Below, in pieces: positions 27,783 to 36,332 of a stretch of 64,000 bases of DNA. The DNA lies in the NCBI RefSeq assembly GCF_006376685.1, contig NZ_VEWL01000005.1, positions 186,001 through 250,000 on the forward strand, read 5' to 3'. Position 1 is the stretch's first letter. Each line of letters opens with the position of its first letter. The notes under the pieces were generated by a model. It did no database searches. It saw nothing but the letters and a program-made list of their open reading frames with translations, and was not told the DNA's origin. This DNA is from Ochrobactrum teleogrylli. GTDB lineage: Bacteria > Pseudomonadota > Alphaproteobacteria > Rhizobiales > Rhizobiaceae. The position numbers were made by a program, and so were the translations under genes.

Positions 27783-27840
27783 CTGCCAAAACCGGCAGTG
27801 GGGCTTCAAAAGACCTGAGAAAAATACCAGTCGGTCTTAT
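27783..27840 (-). other. Short hairpin in the gap between capsid and connector genes
   Basis: CTGCC (27783-27787) pairs with GGCAG (27794-27798) around a 6-base loop and is followed on the minus strand by GTGGTTTTGC. It is the only notable element in the 147-base g5-g6 gap. A weak partial terminator here would favour capsid expression over tail genes, but the stem is short. Confidence 0.3.
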
Positions 27841-27842
27841 GC

Positions 27843-29111
27843 CTAAGCTGCGAAGGTCAGCAGCTTGATCGCGTCGAAATCCTGTACGCCACCACCGACT
27901 CGCTTGGTGGTGTAGAACAGCACATAGGGTTTTGCGGAATATGGATCGCGCAGCACGCGCACACCGATTCGGTCGACAACCAGATAGCCGCGTCCAAAAT
28001 CACCAAAGGCAATCGCCGGAACATCGGCTGCAATGTCGGGCATGTGCTCGGCCTCGACCAGACCGAAGCCCATCAGCGACGCCTTGTCGCCAATGGCGGA
28101 TGGCGGCTGCCAGAGATAATTGCCGTCCTTGTCCTTCAGCTTGCGCAACACGCTCTGCGTCTTGCGGTTCATGACGAAATTGGCGTTCTGGCGATAACCG
28201 GCTTTCAGCGCATAGATAAGCTCGATCAGCTTGTCGGACGGGTCAGTCGCAGGCAGCGCACCGTCGACGCCGGTGGCGATATGGCCAAGCTTGCCCCATT
28301 CCCAGGCGCTTTCAGCGACACTGTCATAATTCAGGAAACCCCGCGGCTTGTTGACACCATCGCCATTGACGAAGGCAGCGCCTTCCTGCTCGGCGAAGGC
28401 GGTTTCCACCTCCTCGGCAATCCACTGTTCGACATTGACCGCCGCGTCGTCGAGAAGCGCTGCGGTCGCCGCTGGCATGGCGTAGATTTCCATGGTCGGG
28501 AACTGCAATTCGGCAAGCTTCGCCGATGCCGTCTGCGGACGGGCATCTGTTTCGCCGACCCAGCCCGTTGCCGGACCGGTGATGGAGAACGGCTTTTTCA
28601 GAACCGCACCTGATACCTGACGCACGCCGGAAATGCCGCGGATCGGTGACAGCACGGCCAGCCTGCGTCCGATTTCGGTTTCAAGCTCGGCAGGCACCAG
28701 ATAGCCGCCATCCGGACCTGAAGCATAGGAATGCGCCTTCTGCTCGATGCCGCGCAGCGTCTGCTCGTCACCGCGACGCACATAGCCATCAAAGGCCTGC
28801 TTGTGTTCGACATTGCCAATAACCGAAGCGCCGCCAAGCTGCGGACGCGACTGTTTCGACACGTAACTATCGAGCGCATGCTTCTGCTCATCCAGTGCGC
28901 GATTGATGCGCTCGACCTTTTCGGTCAGAAGCACGTCCACGCCCGCATGTTTTTCAACCTTCTTCAGCCGTTCGTCATTGGCATCGCGGAAGGCCGAAAA
29001 CGCGGTCATGAATTCCTCGAAAGCCTCGCCGACATCGCCATTCTGATGCGAGACAAGCGACTTCGTTTCCACGCTTTTGGTTTCAAGCGGGATGGCATGA
29101 ATTTTTTCCAT
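27843..29111 (-). CDS. GTA major capsid protein, HK97 fold (g5)
   Basis: 422 residues. About 110 N-terminal residues are coiled-coil rich (FEEFMTAFSAFRDANDERLK and VERINRALDEQKHAL) and form the scaffold-like delta domain normally removed by the g4 protease. The HK97 capsid domain follows, with YLVPAELETEIGRRLAVLSP, the E-loop region, and FVNGDGVNKPRGFL. It builds the small GTA head. Full length and intact. Confidence 0.95.
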   Translation of the reverse strand: MEKIHAIPLETKSVETKSLVSHQNGDVGEAFEEFMTAFSAFRDANDERLKKVEKHAGVDVLLTEKVERINRALDEQKHALDSYVSKQSRPQLGGASVIGNVEHKQAFDGYVRRGDEQTLRGIEQKAHSYASGPDGGYLVPAELETEIGRRLAVLSPIRGISGVRQVSGAVLKKPFSITGPATGWVGETDARPQTASAKLAELQFPTMEIYAMPAATAALLDDAAVNVEQWIAEEVETAFAEQEGAAFVNGDGVNKPRGFLNYDSVAESAWEWGKLGHIATGVDGALPATDPSDKLIELIYALKAGYRQNANFVMNRKTQSVLRKLKDKDGNYLWQPPSAIGDKASLMGFGLVEAEHMPDIAADVPAIAFGDFGRGYLVVDRIGVRVLRDPYSAKPYVLFYTTKRVGGGVQDFDAIKLLTFAA

Positions 29112-29122
29112 GGAGTTCCTGT

Positions 29123-29794
29123 TTAATTGGAGATTGTTTTCGCGGCATCGCGCATACGCTGCGCAAGACCGGCTTCCTCATGCCGGATGGCGTCCCGCGC
29201 TATCCGGTTTTCGCCGAGCGCCGCATAGCCCTTGGCTATGACCGTTCGTGCGCTCGCACGGCTCAGCCCCGCATCCCGCGTGAGCCAGCGTTCGAATTCC
29301 CTGATGGTCGGTAAATCCGATTTGACCTGACCGATGCGCGCCTGCGGCAGCATCGGAAAGGTCACCACCGAGATTTCCCAGAGATCGGCTTCCAGAATAT
29401 GGCGCAGACCGGTGCGCGCATCTTTCCGCGCCTTCACCGTGCGAAAGCCGATGGACAGCCCGTCAATGCCGCCCGAGCGCAAGAGATCCAGCGCCTCGCG
29501 GGCCCGCGCCACGCCCTTGGCAAGCCTGCCTTCGACGTAGAGCCCGCGCGCATCCTCCCTGATCTGCGTCCAGACGCCGATCGGCTCCGCCGCATCATGC
29601 TGCCACAACATGCGGATGCCCGAAGTGCCGCGTTCTCGTAGTGCACGGCTGAAAGCGCCGCGCTCGATCACATCGGCGCCGAGATCCGGCAGACCGAAAA
29701 TGCTGGCATAGCCGGAAAAGCTGCCGTCGATCTCGACATCTTCAAGCGCCAGCGAAGCGCGTTTGGTTTCGAGCTTCAGATCAGGCTTCGCCAT
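29123..29794 (-). CDS. GTA prohead protease, HK97 family (g4)
   Basis: 223 residues. The U35-type domain has GYASIFGLPDLGADVIERGAF near the start, WQHDAAEPIGVW with the likely catalytic His, and GGIDGLSIGFRTV with the likely Ser. It processes the capsid delta domain. The ATG at 29794 was chosen over the longer open frame because AAAGGAG lies six bases upstream; it overlaps the end of the preceding gene by 14 bases. Confidence 0.92.
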   Translation of the reverse strand: MAKPDLKLETKRASLALEDVEIDGSFSGYASIFGLPDLGADVIERGAFSRALRERGTSGIRMLWQHDAAEPIGVWTQIREDARGLYVEGRLAKGVARAREALDLLRSGGIDGLSIGFRTVKARKDARTGLRHILEADLWEISVVTFPMLPQARIGQVKSDLPTIREFERWLTRDAGLSRASARTVIAKGYAALGENRIARDAIRHEEAGLAQRMRDAAKTISN

Positions 29795-30158
29795 CGGTGC
29801 TCCTTTCGGCGGGGAGAATGCCCGGCAGGGCTGCATGTTTAAGCCGTTCGCTGAAACGCTTGAAAACGCCCAGCGCCGACCAGGCGGCGAGGCTGGCGGA
29901 TGCCGATCCCATCAGCATCAGTTCCGCCCGACCGAGCGCGGCATCAAGCGCCAGCGCTTCGGCGATTTTCACACCCGCCGCGCCACCGAAAACCATGCCG
30001 CAGATAATGCCGACGGCGAAGCGGATCGCCGCTTCGCGCCTGCCATGCGGCAGCATATAGGCGAGCGATACCGCCGAGCCCGCAACCGCACCCGCCACCT
30101 TGGCGAACCAAAGCCATGCGGCATCAGATGCAAAAACCGTGTCGTTCAGATTGCTCAT
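29781..30158 (-). CDS. GTA-associated membrane protein, DUF6107 type (g3.5 position)
   Basis: 125 residues with three likely membrane segments (about 18-34, 46-65 and 82-98: AVAGSAVSLAYML, FAVGIICGMVFGGAAG, LMGSASASLAAWSALGVF). It lies between portal and protease genes, the g3.5 position of RcGTA, and overlaps both neighbours. The role is not established; a membrane protein in the head operon might anchor assembly or serve as a second holin. Confidence 0.8.
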   Translation of the reverse strand: MSNLNDTVFASDAAWLWFAKVAGAVAGSAVSLAYMLPHGRREAAIRFAVGIICGMVFGGAAGVKIAEALALDAALGRAELMLMGSASASLAAWSALGVFKRFSERLKHAALPGILPAERSTDGEA

Positions 30159-31363
30159 GACGACCTCCTGCTTTTTGTGTGAGGCTGATAGCCAACCGCT
30201 TCGCGCTTTTCGTCATCAGTGAGGAAAGGCGCATCGGACACGCGCCGCCACAACGCTTCGCGTTCAGACGAAAGCCCCTCAATGCGGTCGGCATCGTAGT
30301 CGAGGCGCAAATTCTCGCCGAAAAGCGGCCCCAGCCAATGGCTGAACGCCTTGGTCATGCGTCCCATCAAGGGCAGCACGGTGAGGCGATAGAAAGCGCG
30401 GTTGGCCTCGGCGTAATTGGCATAGGTATTGTCGCCGGGAATGCCGAGCAGCATCGGCGGCACGCCGAAAGCCAGCGCAATGTCGCGTGCCGCGCCATTC
30501 TTGGCTTCGATGAAATCCATATCCTGCGGGCTATAACCCATCGCCTTCCAGTCGAGCCCGCCTTCCAGAAGCAGCGGTCGCCCGGCACCGGACGCGCCGG
30601 TATAGCCCTCTTCCAGTTCGGCCTTCAGCCGTTCGAACTGTTCCTCGGTCAGATTGCCGCCATCTTTCGGCGCATAGACCAACGCTCCCGATGGACGCGC
30701 CGAATTATCCAGCAACGCCTTGTTCCACGCGCCCGCAGCATTATGCGTATCAAGCGCCATCAGGGCGGCTTCGAGCGGTGCGAAACCATAGATGTCATCG
30801 AGCGGATGAAACAGTTTGAGGTGCAGACCCGCAGCCGTCTCCGTTCCAAGCGCAATACGCCGCACCGTCGAGCCGGAACGGTAGACCAGCGCTTGCGGCC
30901 AGCCATTGGCATCCGTTTCGACGCTGACACGTTCCGGCTTCAGCAGATGCAATTCAATCCGCCCGCTTGGCAGATCGACCCGCTCCACATAGGCATTGCC
31001 GGAAATCAGTAAATGGCCGTAGAGCCTTTCCAGAAAGCTCGCGCCATCCATGCCCGATTGCGGCGATGCGATCAGGTCGAGAAGCGGATGCGTGTCATGC
31101 TCCATCACGCCTTCATAGAGCAGCCATGGCACGCTACTGGCCGCATCGGCAATCAGGCGCACACAGCGATGCGCGACCGGATTGCGCATAAACCCTTCGC
31201 GAGCAAGCGTCGTATAATCCCGCGCAATCCACGACGCATTGCGTTCGACATGCAGCGCCACGAAACCGTTTGCCATTTTCAGCTCACGCCCCGCATTCAC
31301 GGTTGCAGGCAGACGCGACGCAGTTTCGCGCCCCGGCCTTTTCCAAGCCCAGTTCCAAGCCAT
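30155..31363 (-). CDS. GTA portal protein (g3)
   Basis: 402 residues. HK97-type portal: NPVAHRCVRLIADAASSVPW, FLERLYGHLLISGNAYVERV, and LALAFGVPPMLLGIPGDNTY are family hallmarks. It forms the dodecameric ring through which DNA is packed. ATG at 31361-31363 with GGAGAGG seven bases upstream. It overlaps g3.5 by four bases and lies 28 bases after the terminase gene. Confidence 0.94.
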   Translation of the reverse strand: MAWNWAWKRPGRETASRLPATVNAGRELKMANGFVALHVERNASWIARDYTTLAREGFMRNPVAHRCVRLIADAASSVPWLLYEGVMEHDTHPLLDLIASPQSGMDGASFLERLYGHLLISGNAYVERVDLPSGRIELHLLKPERVSVETDANGWPQALVYRSGSTVRRIALGTETAAGLHLKLFHPLDDIYGFAPLEAALMALDTHNAAGAWNKALLDNSARPSGALVYAPKDGGNLTEEQFERLKAELEEGYTGASGAGRPLLLEGGLDWKAMGYSPQDMDFIEAKNGAARDIALAFGVPPMLLGIPGDNTYANYAEANRAFYRLTVLPLMGRMTKAFSHWLGPLFGENLRLDYDADRIEGLSSEREALWRRVSDAPFLTDDEKREAVGYQPHTKSRRSS

Positions 31364-31391
31364 AAAGTGGCCTCTCCAGTTTTTCTAAAAT

Positions 31392-32636
31392 TTAGCCGAA
31401 GCGCCGGATGCGGGGCTTCATATCCGTACCCAGCATCAGCTCGCCCAACGCCCAAACCATCGCGTCAAGACGATCCGGCGAGCGACCGCTGGAAAGCCCT
31501 TCCGGCGCGAAATCGCACATCTCGTCTTCCAGAGCGGAAAACCGACCCGCATGGCGCACCCGCCCCTGCTCGTACAAGGCCGCGACGGGTTCCGCCCGCA
31601 GCCACTTGCCCCGTGTCGCATGGCGTTTCAGCACCGGCACCGAAGGGTCTTCCGCCGCCAGCACCGCAGCCACCATCTCGCCGCCCTGATTGACCTCGGC
31701 GACAATCGTGTCGGCCTCCAGACGGTGATAAAGCGCGATAGCCTTGCGCGCCCATTGATGCGGCTTGGCCATCGACATGCTGTCATCGACCAGCACATGC
31801 CCTATCCCCTCCGCATCGATACCCGCCGCGACAATGCCGCAGGCATCCGATGCCTTGCCCGACGAGGCCGGTGGGTCAACGGCGACAACAATACGAACCA
31901 AGGGTGGTGCGCTTTCCTCGAAACCGCGCTCGATCAGATCGCGCGACCACAGCGCACCCGGACGCTCCTCGATCAGTTCGCCGTCGAGTTCCTGTCGCCC
32001 AAGGCGCGTGCCCGCATAACGCCGGTTGATGGTGGCGATGAAACCATCAGCCAGATTGGCGGCGTTTTCATCGGTGCGCATATGCGTCATCGAAACACCG
32101 TCATCCGCCATCAATGTTTTCAGCAACGACACCGCGCGCGGTGTGGTCGTGACGACCTGTCGTGGTGACGTTCCCAACCGCAGACCGAATTGCAGCATGT
32201 CCCAGGTTTCCTGCGGATGCTTCCATTTCGCCAGCTCGTCACACCAGGCGGCGGCAAATTGCGGCCCGCGCAAGCTGTCCGGGTCTTCCGACGAAAACAA
32301 CGTCGCCGTCGCACCATTGTCCCAGATCAGACGGCGGCGCGTTGCCTCATAGCGAGGGCGGCAGAGCCGCGACACCGACAAAATCCCCGATGGCCCATCG
32401 ACCATCACCTCCCGCGCATCATTGAAAGTTTCACCGACCAGCGCGATATGCCCGCTTGGCTTTTGCGTGAAAGGCGGCAGACCCAGCGCCATGCCGGAAA
32501 CCCATTCCGCGCCCGCCCGCGTCTTGCCGGAACCGCGTCCGCCAAGAATGAGCCAGACGCGCCAGTCTCCGGCGGGCGGCAATTGCGCGTCACGCGCCCG
32601 GAGAAACCACTCCTCCCCCGCCGCCATCACCTGCAT
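31392..32636 (-). CDS. GTA large terminase (g2)
   Basis: 414 residues from ATG 32636; other possible starts are ATG 32627 and a TTG at 32693 with AGGAGA close by. The ATPase domain has Walker A LILGGRGSGKTRAG and a Walker B-like FAAAWCDELAKW. The C-terminal nuclease domain shows Asp-rich VVAVDPPASSG and the later segment PDRLDAMVWALGEL. The protein packs random chromosomal DNA into GTA heads. The 5' end overlaps g1 by 47 bases or more. Confidence 0.93.
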   Translation of the reverse strand: MQVMAAGEEWFLRARDAQLPPAGDWRVWLILGGRGSGKTRAGAEWVSGMALGLPPFTQKPSGHIALVGETFNDAREVMVDGPSGILSVSRLCRPRYEATRRRLIWDNGATATLFSSEDPDSLRGPQFAAAWCDELAKWKHPQETWDMLQFGLRLGTSPRQVVTTTPRAVSLLKTLMADDGVSMTHMRTDENAANLADGFIATINRRYAGTRLGRQELDGELIEERPGALWSRDLIERGFEESAPPLVRIVVAVDPPASSGKASDACGIVAAGIDAEGIGHVLVDDSMSMAKPHQWARKAIALYHRLEADTIVAEVNQGGEMVAAVLAAEDPSVPVLKRHATRGKWLRAEPVAALYEQGRVRHAGRFSALEDEMCDFAPEGLSSGRSPDRLDAMVWALGELMLGTDMKPRIRRFG

Positions 32637-33117
32637 TCGCGTCAAGCCCGCGCTCCAGGATTTCCCTTGCGCGCCTTTTTGCAAGTTCCTCAATTCTCCT
32701 GTCTATGCGGATCAGAGCCTGTCGCGCCTCGTTGACGCTGACCGTGGAATTTTCTTCCGAGCGCGCCGGGGTGGCCGCTTCGGCAGAAAGTTCGCTCACC
32801 GTCTTCACAGCCCTTGCCAGCGCCATCAAGGCTTCCGCCTTCCCCTTGTCCGGCAACTCTTCCGCTTCGAGCAGCCGTTTCAATTCGGTCTGCAACCGCT
32901 CCAATGCCGGATCGGCTTTTACCTGCGGTTTCAGCGCCGCACCGGATGGTCCGACCAGCTGCAACCGGCGCAACCGCATCAGATAATTATCCAGCGAATA
33001 ACCCAGCACCTCCGCCATTTCGGCACTGTCGATGCCGTGAGCCATCTGCAATGCATAGGCATGCCGGATACGCTTCTCGCTCCGCGCTTGTCTTGTTGTG
33101 ATGTCCAACTGCGGCAC
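32590..33117 (-). CDS. GTA small terminase (g1)
   Basis: 175 residues from GTG 33117; TTG 33108 (172 residues) has AGGTG eight bases upstream and is the better-spaced alternative. The N-terminal half carries a helix-turn-helix-like segment (MAHGIDSAEMAEVLGYSLDN), the middle is acidic and helical (ERLQTELKRLLEAEELPDKG), and the C-terminus is coiled coil (IRIDRRIEELAKRRAREILE) with a Gly-rich tail. Size and position match the small terminase described for RcGTA. It is the first gene of the cluster, and an intrinsic terminator lies 11 bases upstream of the GTG. Confidence 0.8.
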   Translation of the reverse strand: MPQLDITTRQARSEKRIRHAYALQMAHGIDSAEMAEVLGYSLDNYLMRLRRLQLVGPSGAALKPQVKADPALERLQTELKRLLEAEELPDKGKAEALMALARAVKTVSELSAEAATPARSEENSTVSVNEARQALIRIDRRIEELAKRRAREILERGLDANAGDGGGGGVVSPGA

Positions 33118-33120
33118 CTG

Positions 33121-33229
33121 TGCTTATAAAAAAACCCCGGAAGCGCGGGCGCCTTCGGGGTTACGAACATGTTTGGTTCGACAGGTTATTCCCGCAATCA
33201 GCGACTGCGGTTACACTTCTTCGACCGTA
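33121..33229 (-). ncRNA. Candidate small RNA or GTA operon leader ending in an intrinsic terminator
   Basis: On the minus strand three hairpins follow in order: CCGCA/TGCGG (33210-33192), CGAAC/GTTCG (33180-33164) and a GC-rich hairpin (33160-33135) followed by seven T. A promoter-like CTTGAC at 33264-33259 places the start near 33229, giving an RNA of about 109 bases. It ends immediately before GTA g1, so it is either a free small RNA or an attenuating leader of the operon. I do not recognise its family. Confidence 0.5.
33128..33160 (-). terminator. Intrinsic terminator directly upstream of GTA g1
   Basis: The 26-base segment 33135-33160 folds into a GC-rich hairpin (four C-G pairs at the base, one A-C mismatch, tight loop) and is followed on the minus strand by seven T (33134-33128). 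The U-run ends 11 bases before the g1 GTG, leaving no room for another promoter in between. Confidence 0.75.
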
Positions 33230-33235
33230 CCGAAT

Positions 33236-33264
33236 GACTACCAAAGCACCGTTACGCAGTCAAG
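33236..33264 (-). promoter_or_regulatory. Possible promoter for the RNA upstream of GTA g1
   Basis: CTTGAC (33264-33259) matches the alphaproteobacterial -35 consensus; 17 bases downstream lies GTAGTC, a weak -10. There are no other good candidates nearby on the minus strand. Confidence 0.4.
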
Positions 33265-33578
33265 GACTTTTTTCCTATTTAACGAATATTTTCCTGTTTT
33301 ATGATATGGGCTGCAGATTCCATATTTAAGCATATACTTAAAAATAACATCTACCCGGAACATCCGCTTCACCCCCAGCTCAAAGCGCAGAATTATAAAA
33401 TATCGGGCAACATTATGTTTCTACTGGTTTTTCACGATTGCCATTAAAAATTTGCACGTCCAACCTTTGGCAACCAATCGTCAACTTCCACCCACTAGGC
33501 TCCTGGCCTATTAGTTTGCTATAATAAAAGAGCAAGTTCAGTGCGTTTCCCAATTCTCTAGTGCCGAAGTCAGAGTTT
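33265..33578. promoter_or_regulatory. AT-rich divergent promoter region between the GTA cluster and the penicillin-binding protein
   Basis: The region is markedly richer in A+T than its surroundings. It contains a perfect inverted repeat TTTAAG-N6-CTTAAA at 33325-33342 and a TATAAT-like sequence near 33521 with the right orientation for the penicillin-binding protein gene, although without a good -35. No ORF of note. Confidence 0.5.
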
Positions 33579-35735
33579 ATGCGTCATACGGCAGACAAAG
33601 ATTCCGGAAAAAAGCAGCGGAAACCCTTCCGGGTTTCGCGCCTGATTGGACTCGACGCCTGGATTGATTCAGGCCTGTACAATCTGCATTTCCGTCTCGG
33701 CGAATGGTGGGAAAACATCACCATCTTTTCGCGCCGCTTTCGCGTGCGCGGCTTCCGGCGCTTTGTCGTCGAGGTTTTGGACGAGGGTTTTACGCTCGGC
33801 GTCGCGGGTTCTGTCGTGCTTTTGATGCTGGCGCTGCCCGCTTTTGAGGAAACCAAGAAAGACTGGCGCGCGCAGGACGATTATGCCGTCACTTTCCTTG
33901 ATCGTTACGGCAATGAAATCGGCCAGCGCGGCATTCTGCACCGTCAGGCCGTGCCCATCGACGAATTGCCGGATCATGTCATCAAGGCGGTGCTGGGCAC
34001 CGAAGACCGACGCTTCTTCGACCATTATGGCATCGATTTCTGGGGCCTCAGCCGTGCGCTCAGCCAGAATATGCGCGCTAATGGCGTCGTGCAGGGCGGT
34101 TCGACTATTACCCAGCAGCTTGCCAAGAACCTGTTTCTCTCCAACGAACGAACGCTGGAACGCAAGATCAAGGAAGCCTTTCTGGCGCTCTGGCTGGAAA
34201 GCAATCTGAGCAAGAAGGAAATCCTTCAGCTCTATCTTGACCGCGCCTATATGGGCGGCGGCACATTCGGTATTGCAGCCGCGTCCGAATTCTATTTCGG
34301 CAAGAACATCAAGGATGTCTCGCTCGCGGAAGCCGCCATGCTGGCGGGTCTGTTCAAGGCACCGGCCAAATTCGCGCCGCATGTCAATCTGCCTGCCGCG
34401 CGTGCACGCGCCAATGTCGTCTTATCCAATATGGTGGAAAGCGGTTTCCTGAGCGAAGGTCAGGTCGCCGTCGCCCGCCGTCATCCGGCAAGCGTCATCG
34501 ACCGCGCCAAGAACGAAAGCCCGGACTATTTCCTCGACTGGGCCTTCGATGAGGTCAAGCGCGTGGCAGGCCAGATGCCGCAGCACACGCTGATCGTACG
34601 CACCACGCTGGACAGCAATATCCAGCGGGCAGCGGAGGAATCGCTCGAATATCACCTGCGCCAATATGGCAAGGACTATAATGTTGCGGAAGCCGCAACC
34701 GTCGTTCTCGCCAATGACGGCTCGGTGCGGGCGCTTGTCGGCGGGCGCGACTATGGCGAAAGCCAGTTCAACCGCGCGACCAGGGCGCTGCGTCAGGCGG
34801 GCTCGTCCTTCAAGCCTTATGTCTATGCGGCAGCGATGGAAAAGGGCCTGACGCCCAAAACCATCGTCTCCGATGCGCCCGTCAGCTGGGGCAACTGGTC
34901 GCCGCGCAATTATGGCCGCAGCTTCGCGGGTCGGGTCGACCTGACGACGGCACTCGTGCGCTCGCTGAACAGCGTGCCGGTGCGCCTCGCGAAGGATTAC
35001 CTGACCACGGCACCGATTGTCGCCTTGACCAAGGCAATGGGGGTGGAATCGCCGATCTCCTCGCACAAGACGATGGTGCTTGGCACATCCGAAATGACGG
35101 TGATGGATCAGGCCACCGGCTTCAATGTGTTTCCGAATGGCGGCATGGCGGGCAATCGTCACGCCTTCACGCAGATCGTTTCTTCGGACGGTCGTGTATT
35201 GTGGGATTTCACCCGCGATGCGCCAAAGCCGCACCGCGCTCTGTCTGAAAAGGCCGCTTTCGAGATGAACTCGATGCTGGTTCAGGTGCCCGAGCGCGGG
35301 ACGGGCCGTCGCGCCGCACTGCCCATGACCCGCGTGGGCGGCAAGACCGGCACGACGCAGAACTATCGCGATGCCTGGTTTGTCGGCTTCACCGGCAATT
35401 TCACGGCGGCGGTCTGGTTCGGCAATGACAATTTCACGCCGATGAAGGATTTGACCGGCGGCATTCTGCCTGCCATGGCATGGCAGCGCATGATGTCCTA
35501 TGCGCATCTAAACGTCGAACTGAAGCCGATACCCGGCGTCACGCCGCCTTTCCCCGCCCCGCCTAAAAACCCTGCGCCGCAGGTGGCCAACGCCAAGCCG
35601 GAAGAAACCATGGCAGCGCCGCCACGGGTGCTTTCTCCGATGGCAACCAAGGTTCTCAAGGAGTTGCACGACCGTTTCATGGCCGCACCGCCTCTGCCGA
35701 AAATTGCCGAGCGGACCAAGATTTCGGTGCTTTGA
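33579..35735 (+). CDS. Class A penicillin-binding protein 1A (transglycosylase/transpeptidase)
   Basis: 718 residues from ATG 33579; a GTG at 33561 would add six. A basic cytoplasmic N-terminus of about 70 residues precedes one membrane helix (about 72-88). The GT51 domain shows TEDRRFFDHYGID and GGSTITQQLAKN. The transpeptidase domain has the active-site serine in AGSSFKPY (SxxK), then SLN and KTGTT. It ends with a Pro-rich tail. It polymerises and cross-links peptidoglycan at the outer face of the inner membrane. The DUF1214 gene follows after six bases, so they are co-transcribed. Confidence 0.93.
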   Translation: MRHTADKDSGKKQRKPFRVSRLIGLDAWIDSGLYNLHFRLGEWWENITIFSRRFRVRGFRRFVVEVLDEGFTLGVAGSVVLLMLALPAFEETKKDWRAQDDYAVTFLDRYGNEIGQRGILHRQAVPIDELPDHVIKAVLGTEDRRFFDHYGIDFWGLSRALSQNMRANGVVQGGSTITQQLAKNLFLSNERTLERKIKEAFLALWLESNLSKKEILQLYLDRAYMGGGTFGIAAASEFYFGKNIKDVSLAEAAMLAGLFKAPAKFAPHVNLPAARARANVVLSNMVESGFLSEGQVAVARRHPASVIDRAKNESPDYFLDWAFDEVKRVAGQMPQHTLIVRTTLDSNIQRAAEESLEYHLRQYGKDYNVAEAATVVLANDGSVRALVGGRDYGESQFNRATRALRQAGSSFKPYVYAAAMEKGLTPKTIVSDAPVSWGNWSPRNYGRSFAGRVDLTTALVRSLNSVPVRLAKDYLTTAPIVALTKAMGVESPISSHKTMVLGTSEMTVMDQATGFNVFPNGGMAGNRHAFTQIVSSDGRVLWDFTRDAPKPHRALSEKAAFEMNSMLVQVPERGTGRRAALPMTRVGGKTGTTQNYRDAWFVGFTGNFTAAVWFGNDNFTPMKDLTGGILPAMAWQRMMSYAHLNVELKPIPGVTPPFPAPPKNPAPQVANAKPEETMAAPPRVLSPMATKVLKELHDRFMAAPPLPKIAERTKISVL

Positions 35736-35741
35736 GGATAT

Positions 35742-36332
35742 ATGCTTAAAACCATTCTCAAAGCTGCTTTTGTACTGGCGCTTGCGCTCGGCGGGGGCAT
35801 ATTCAGCGTCCATTTCATCCTCGACCGTTTCAACGGTTTTGGAGAATTGCAGGTTGGTGCCTGGACGGCATTTCCCGATGATGGGACGGCGAATGCCGAT
35901 CCCTACTCGCGCGCCCGCGCCGCCCGCAAGGCCTATCTGGCGCTCGGCGCCGCGGAGGGTCTGCCCTTCTTTGCGCGCCGCGACAGCAGCGGACGCGACT
36001 TGCAGCGCGGCTGCACCTATCGCCTGACCGGAGCCACGCCGCCAGCCCGTTTCTGGACGATCTATCCGGCAACGCCCAACCTCAGTCCGATCAAGCCGCG
36101 TGACGGCCTGCAAGCAGCGCTTCATTCAAGAGAAGTCCTCTATGAAAGCGACGGCAGTGTTTCCATCACCATTGGGCCCGATGCGCGCCCCGGCAACTGG
36201 CTGCCGGTGGAAGGCCGTGGAGGCCTTGTTCTCGTCATGACGCTTTACGACACGCCCGCCGCAAGCTCGTCGGGTCTGTCCGATCTCGTCATGCCTGTAC
36301 TCGTGCGCACGGGGGACGACTGCCATGGGTAG
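35742..36332 (+). CDS. DUF1214 protein, membrane anchored
   Basis: 196 residues. An N-terminal hydrophobic segment (ILKAAFVLALALGGGIFSVH) acts as anchor or signal. The rest has the DUF1214 pattern: DPYSRARAARKAYLALGAAE, then beta-rich segments ending SDLVMPVLVRTGDDC. DUF1214 is usually fused to or paired with DUF1254, as here. GAGG lies six bases before the ATG; the gene overlaps the next by eight bases. The function of the family is not known. Confidence 0.85.
   Translation: MLKTILKAAFVLALALGGGIFSVHFILDRFNGFGELQVGAWTAFPDDGTANADPYSRARAARKAYLALGAAEGLPFFARRDSSGRDLQRGCTYRLTGATPPARFWTIYPATPNLSPIKPRDGLQAALHSREVLYESDGSVSITIGPDARPGNWLPVEGRGGLVLVMTLYDTPAASSSGLSDLVMPVLVRTGDDCHG

Noticed and set aside
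18628-33117. Whole block as an inserted prophage
   Set aside because: No integrase, repressor, replication genes, attachment repeats or tRNA at the borders, and gene content and order match RcGTA.
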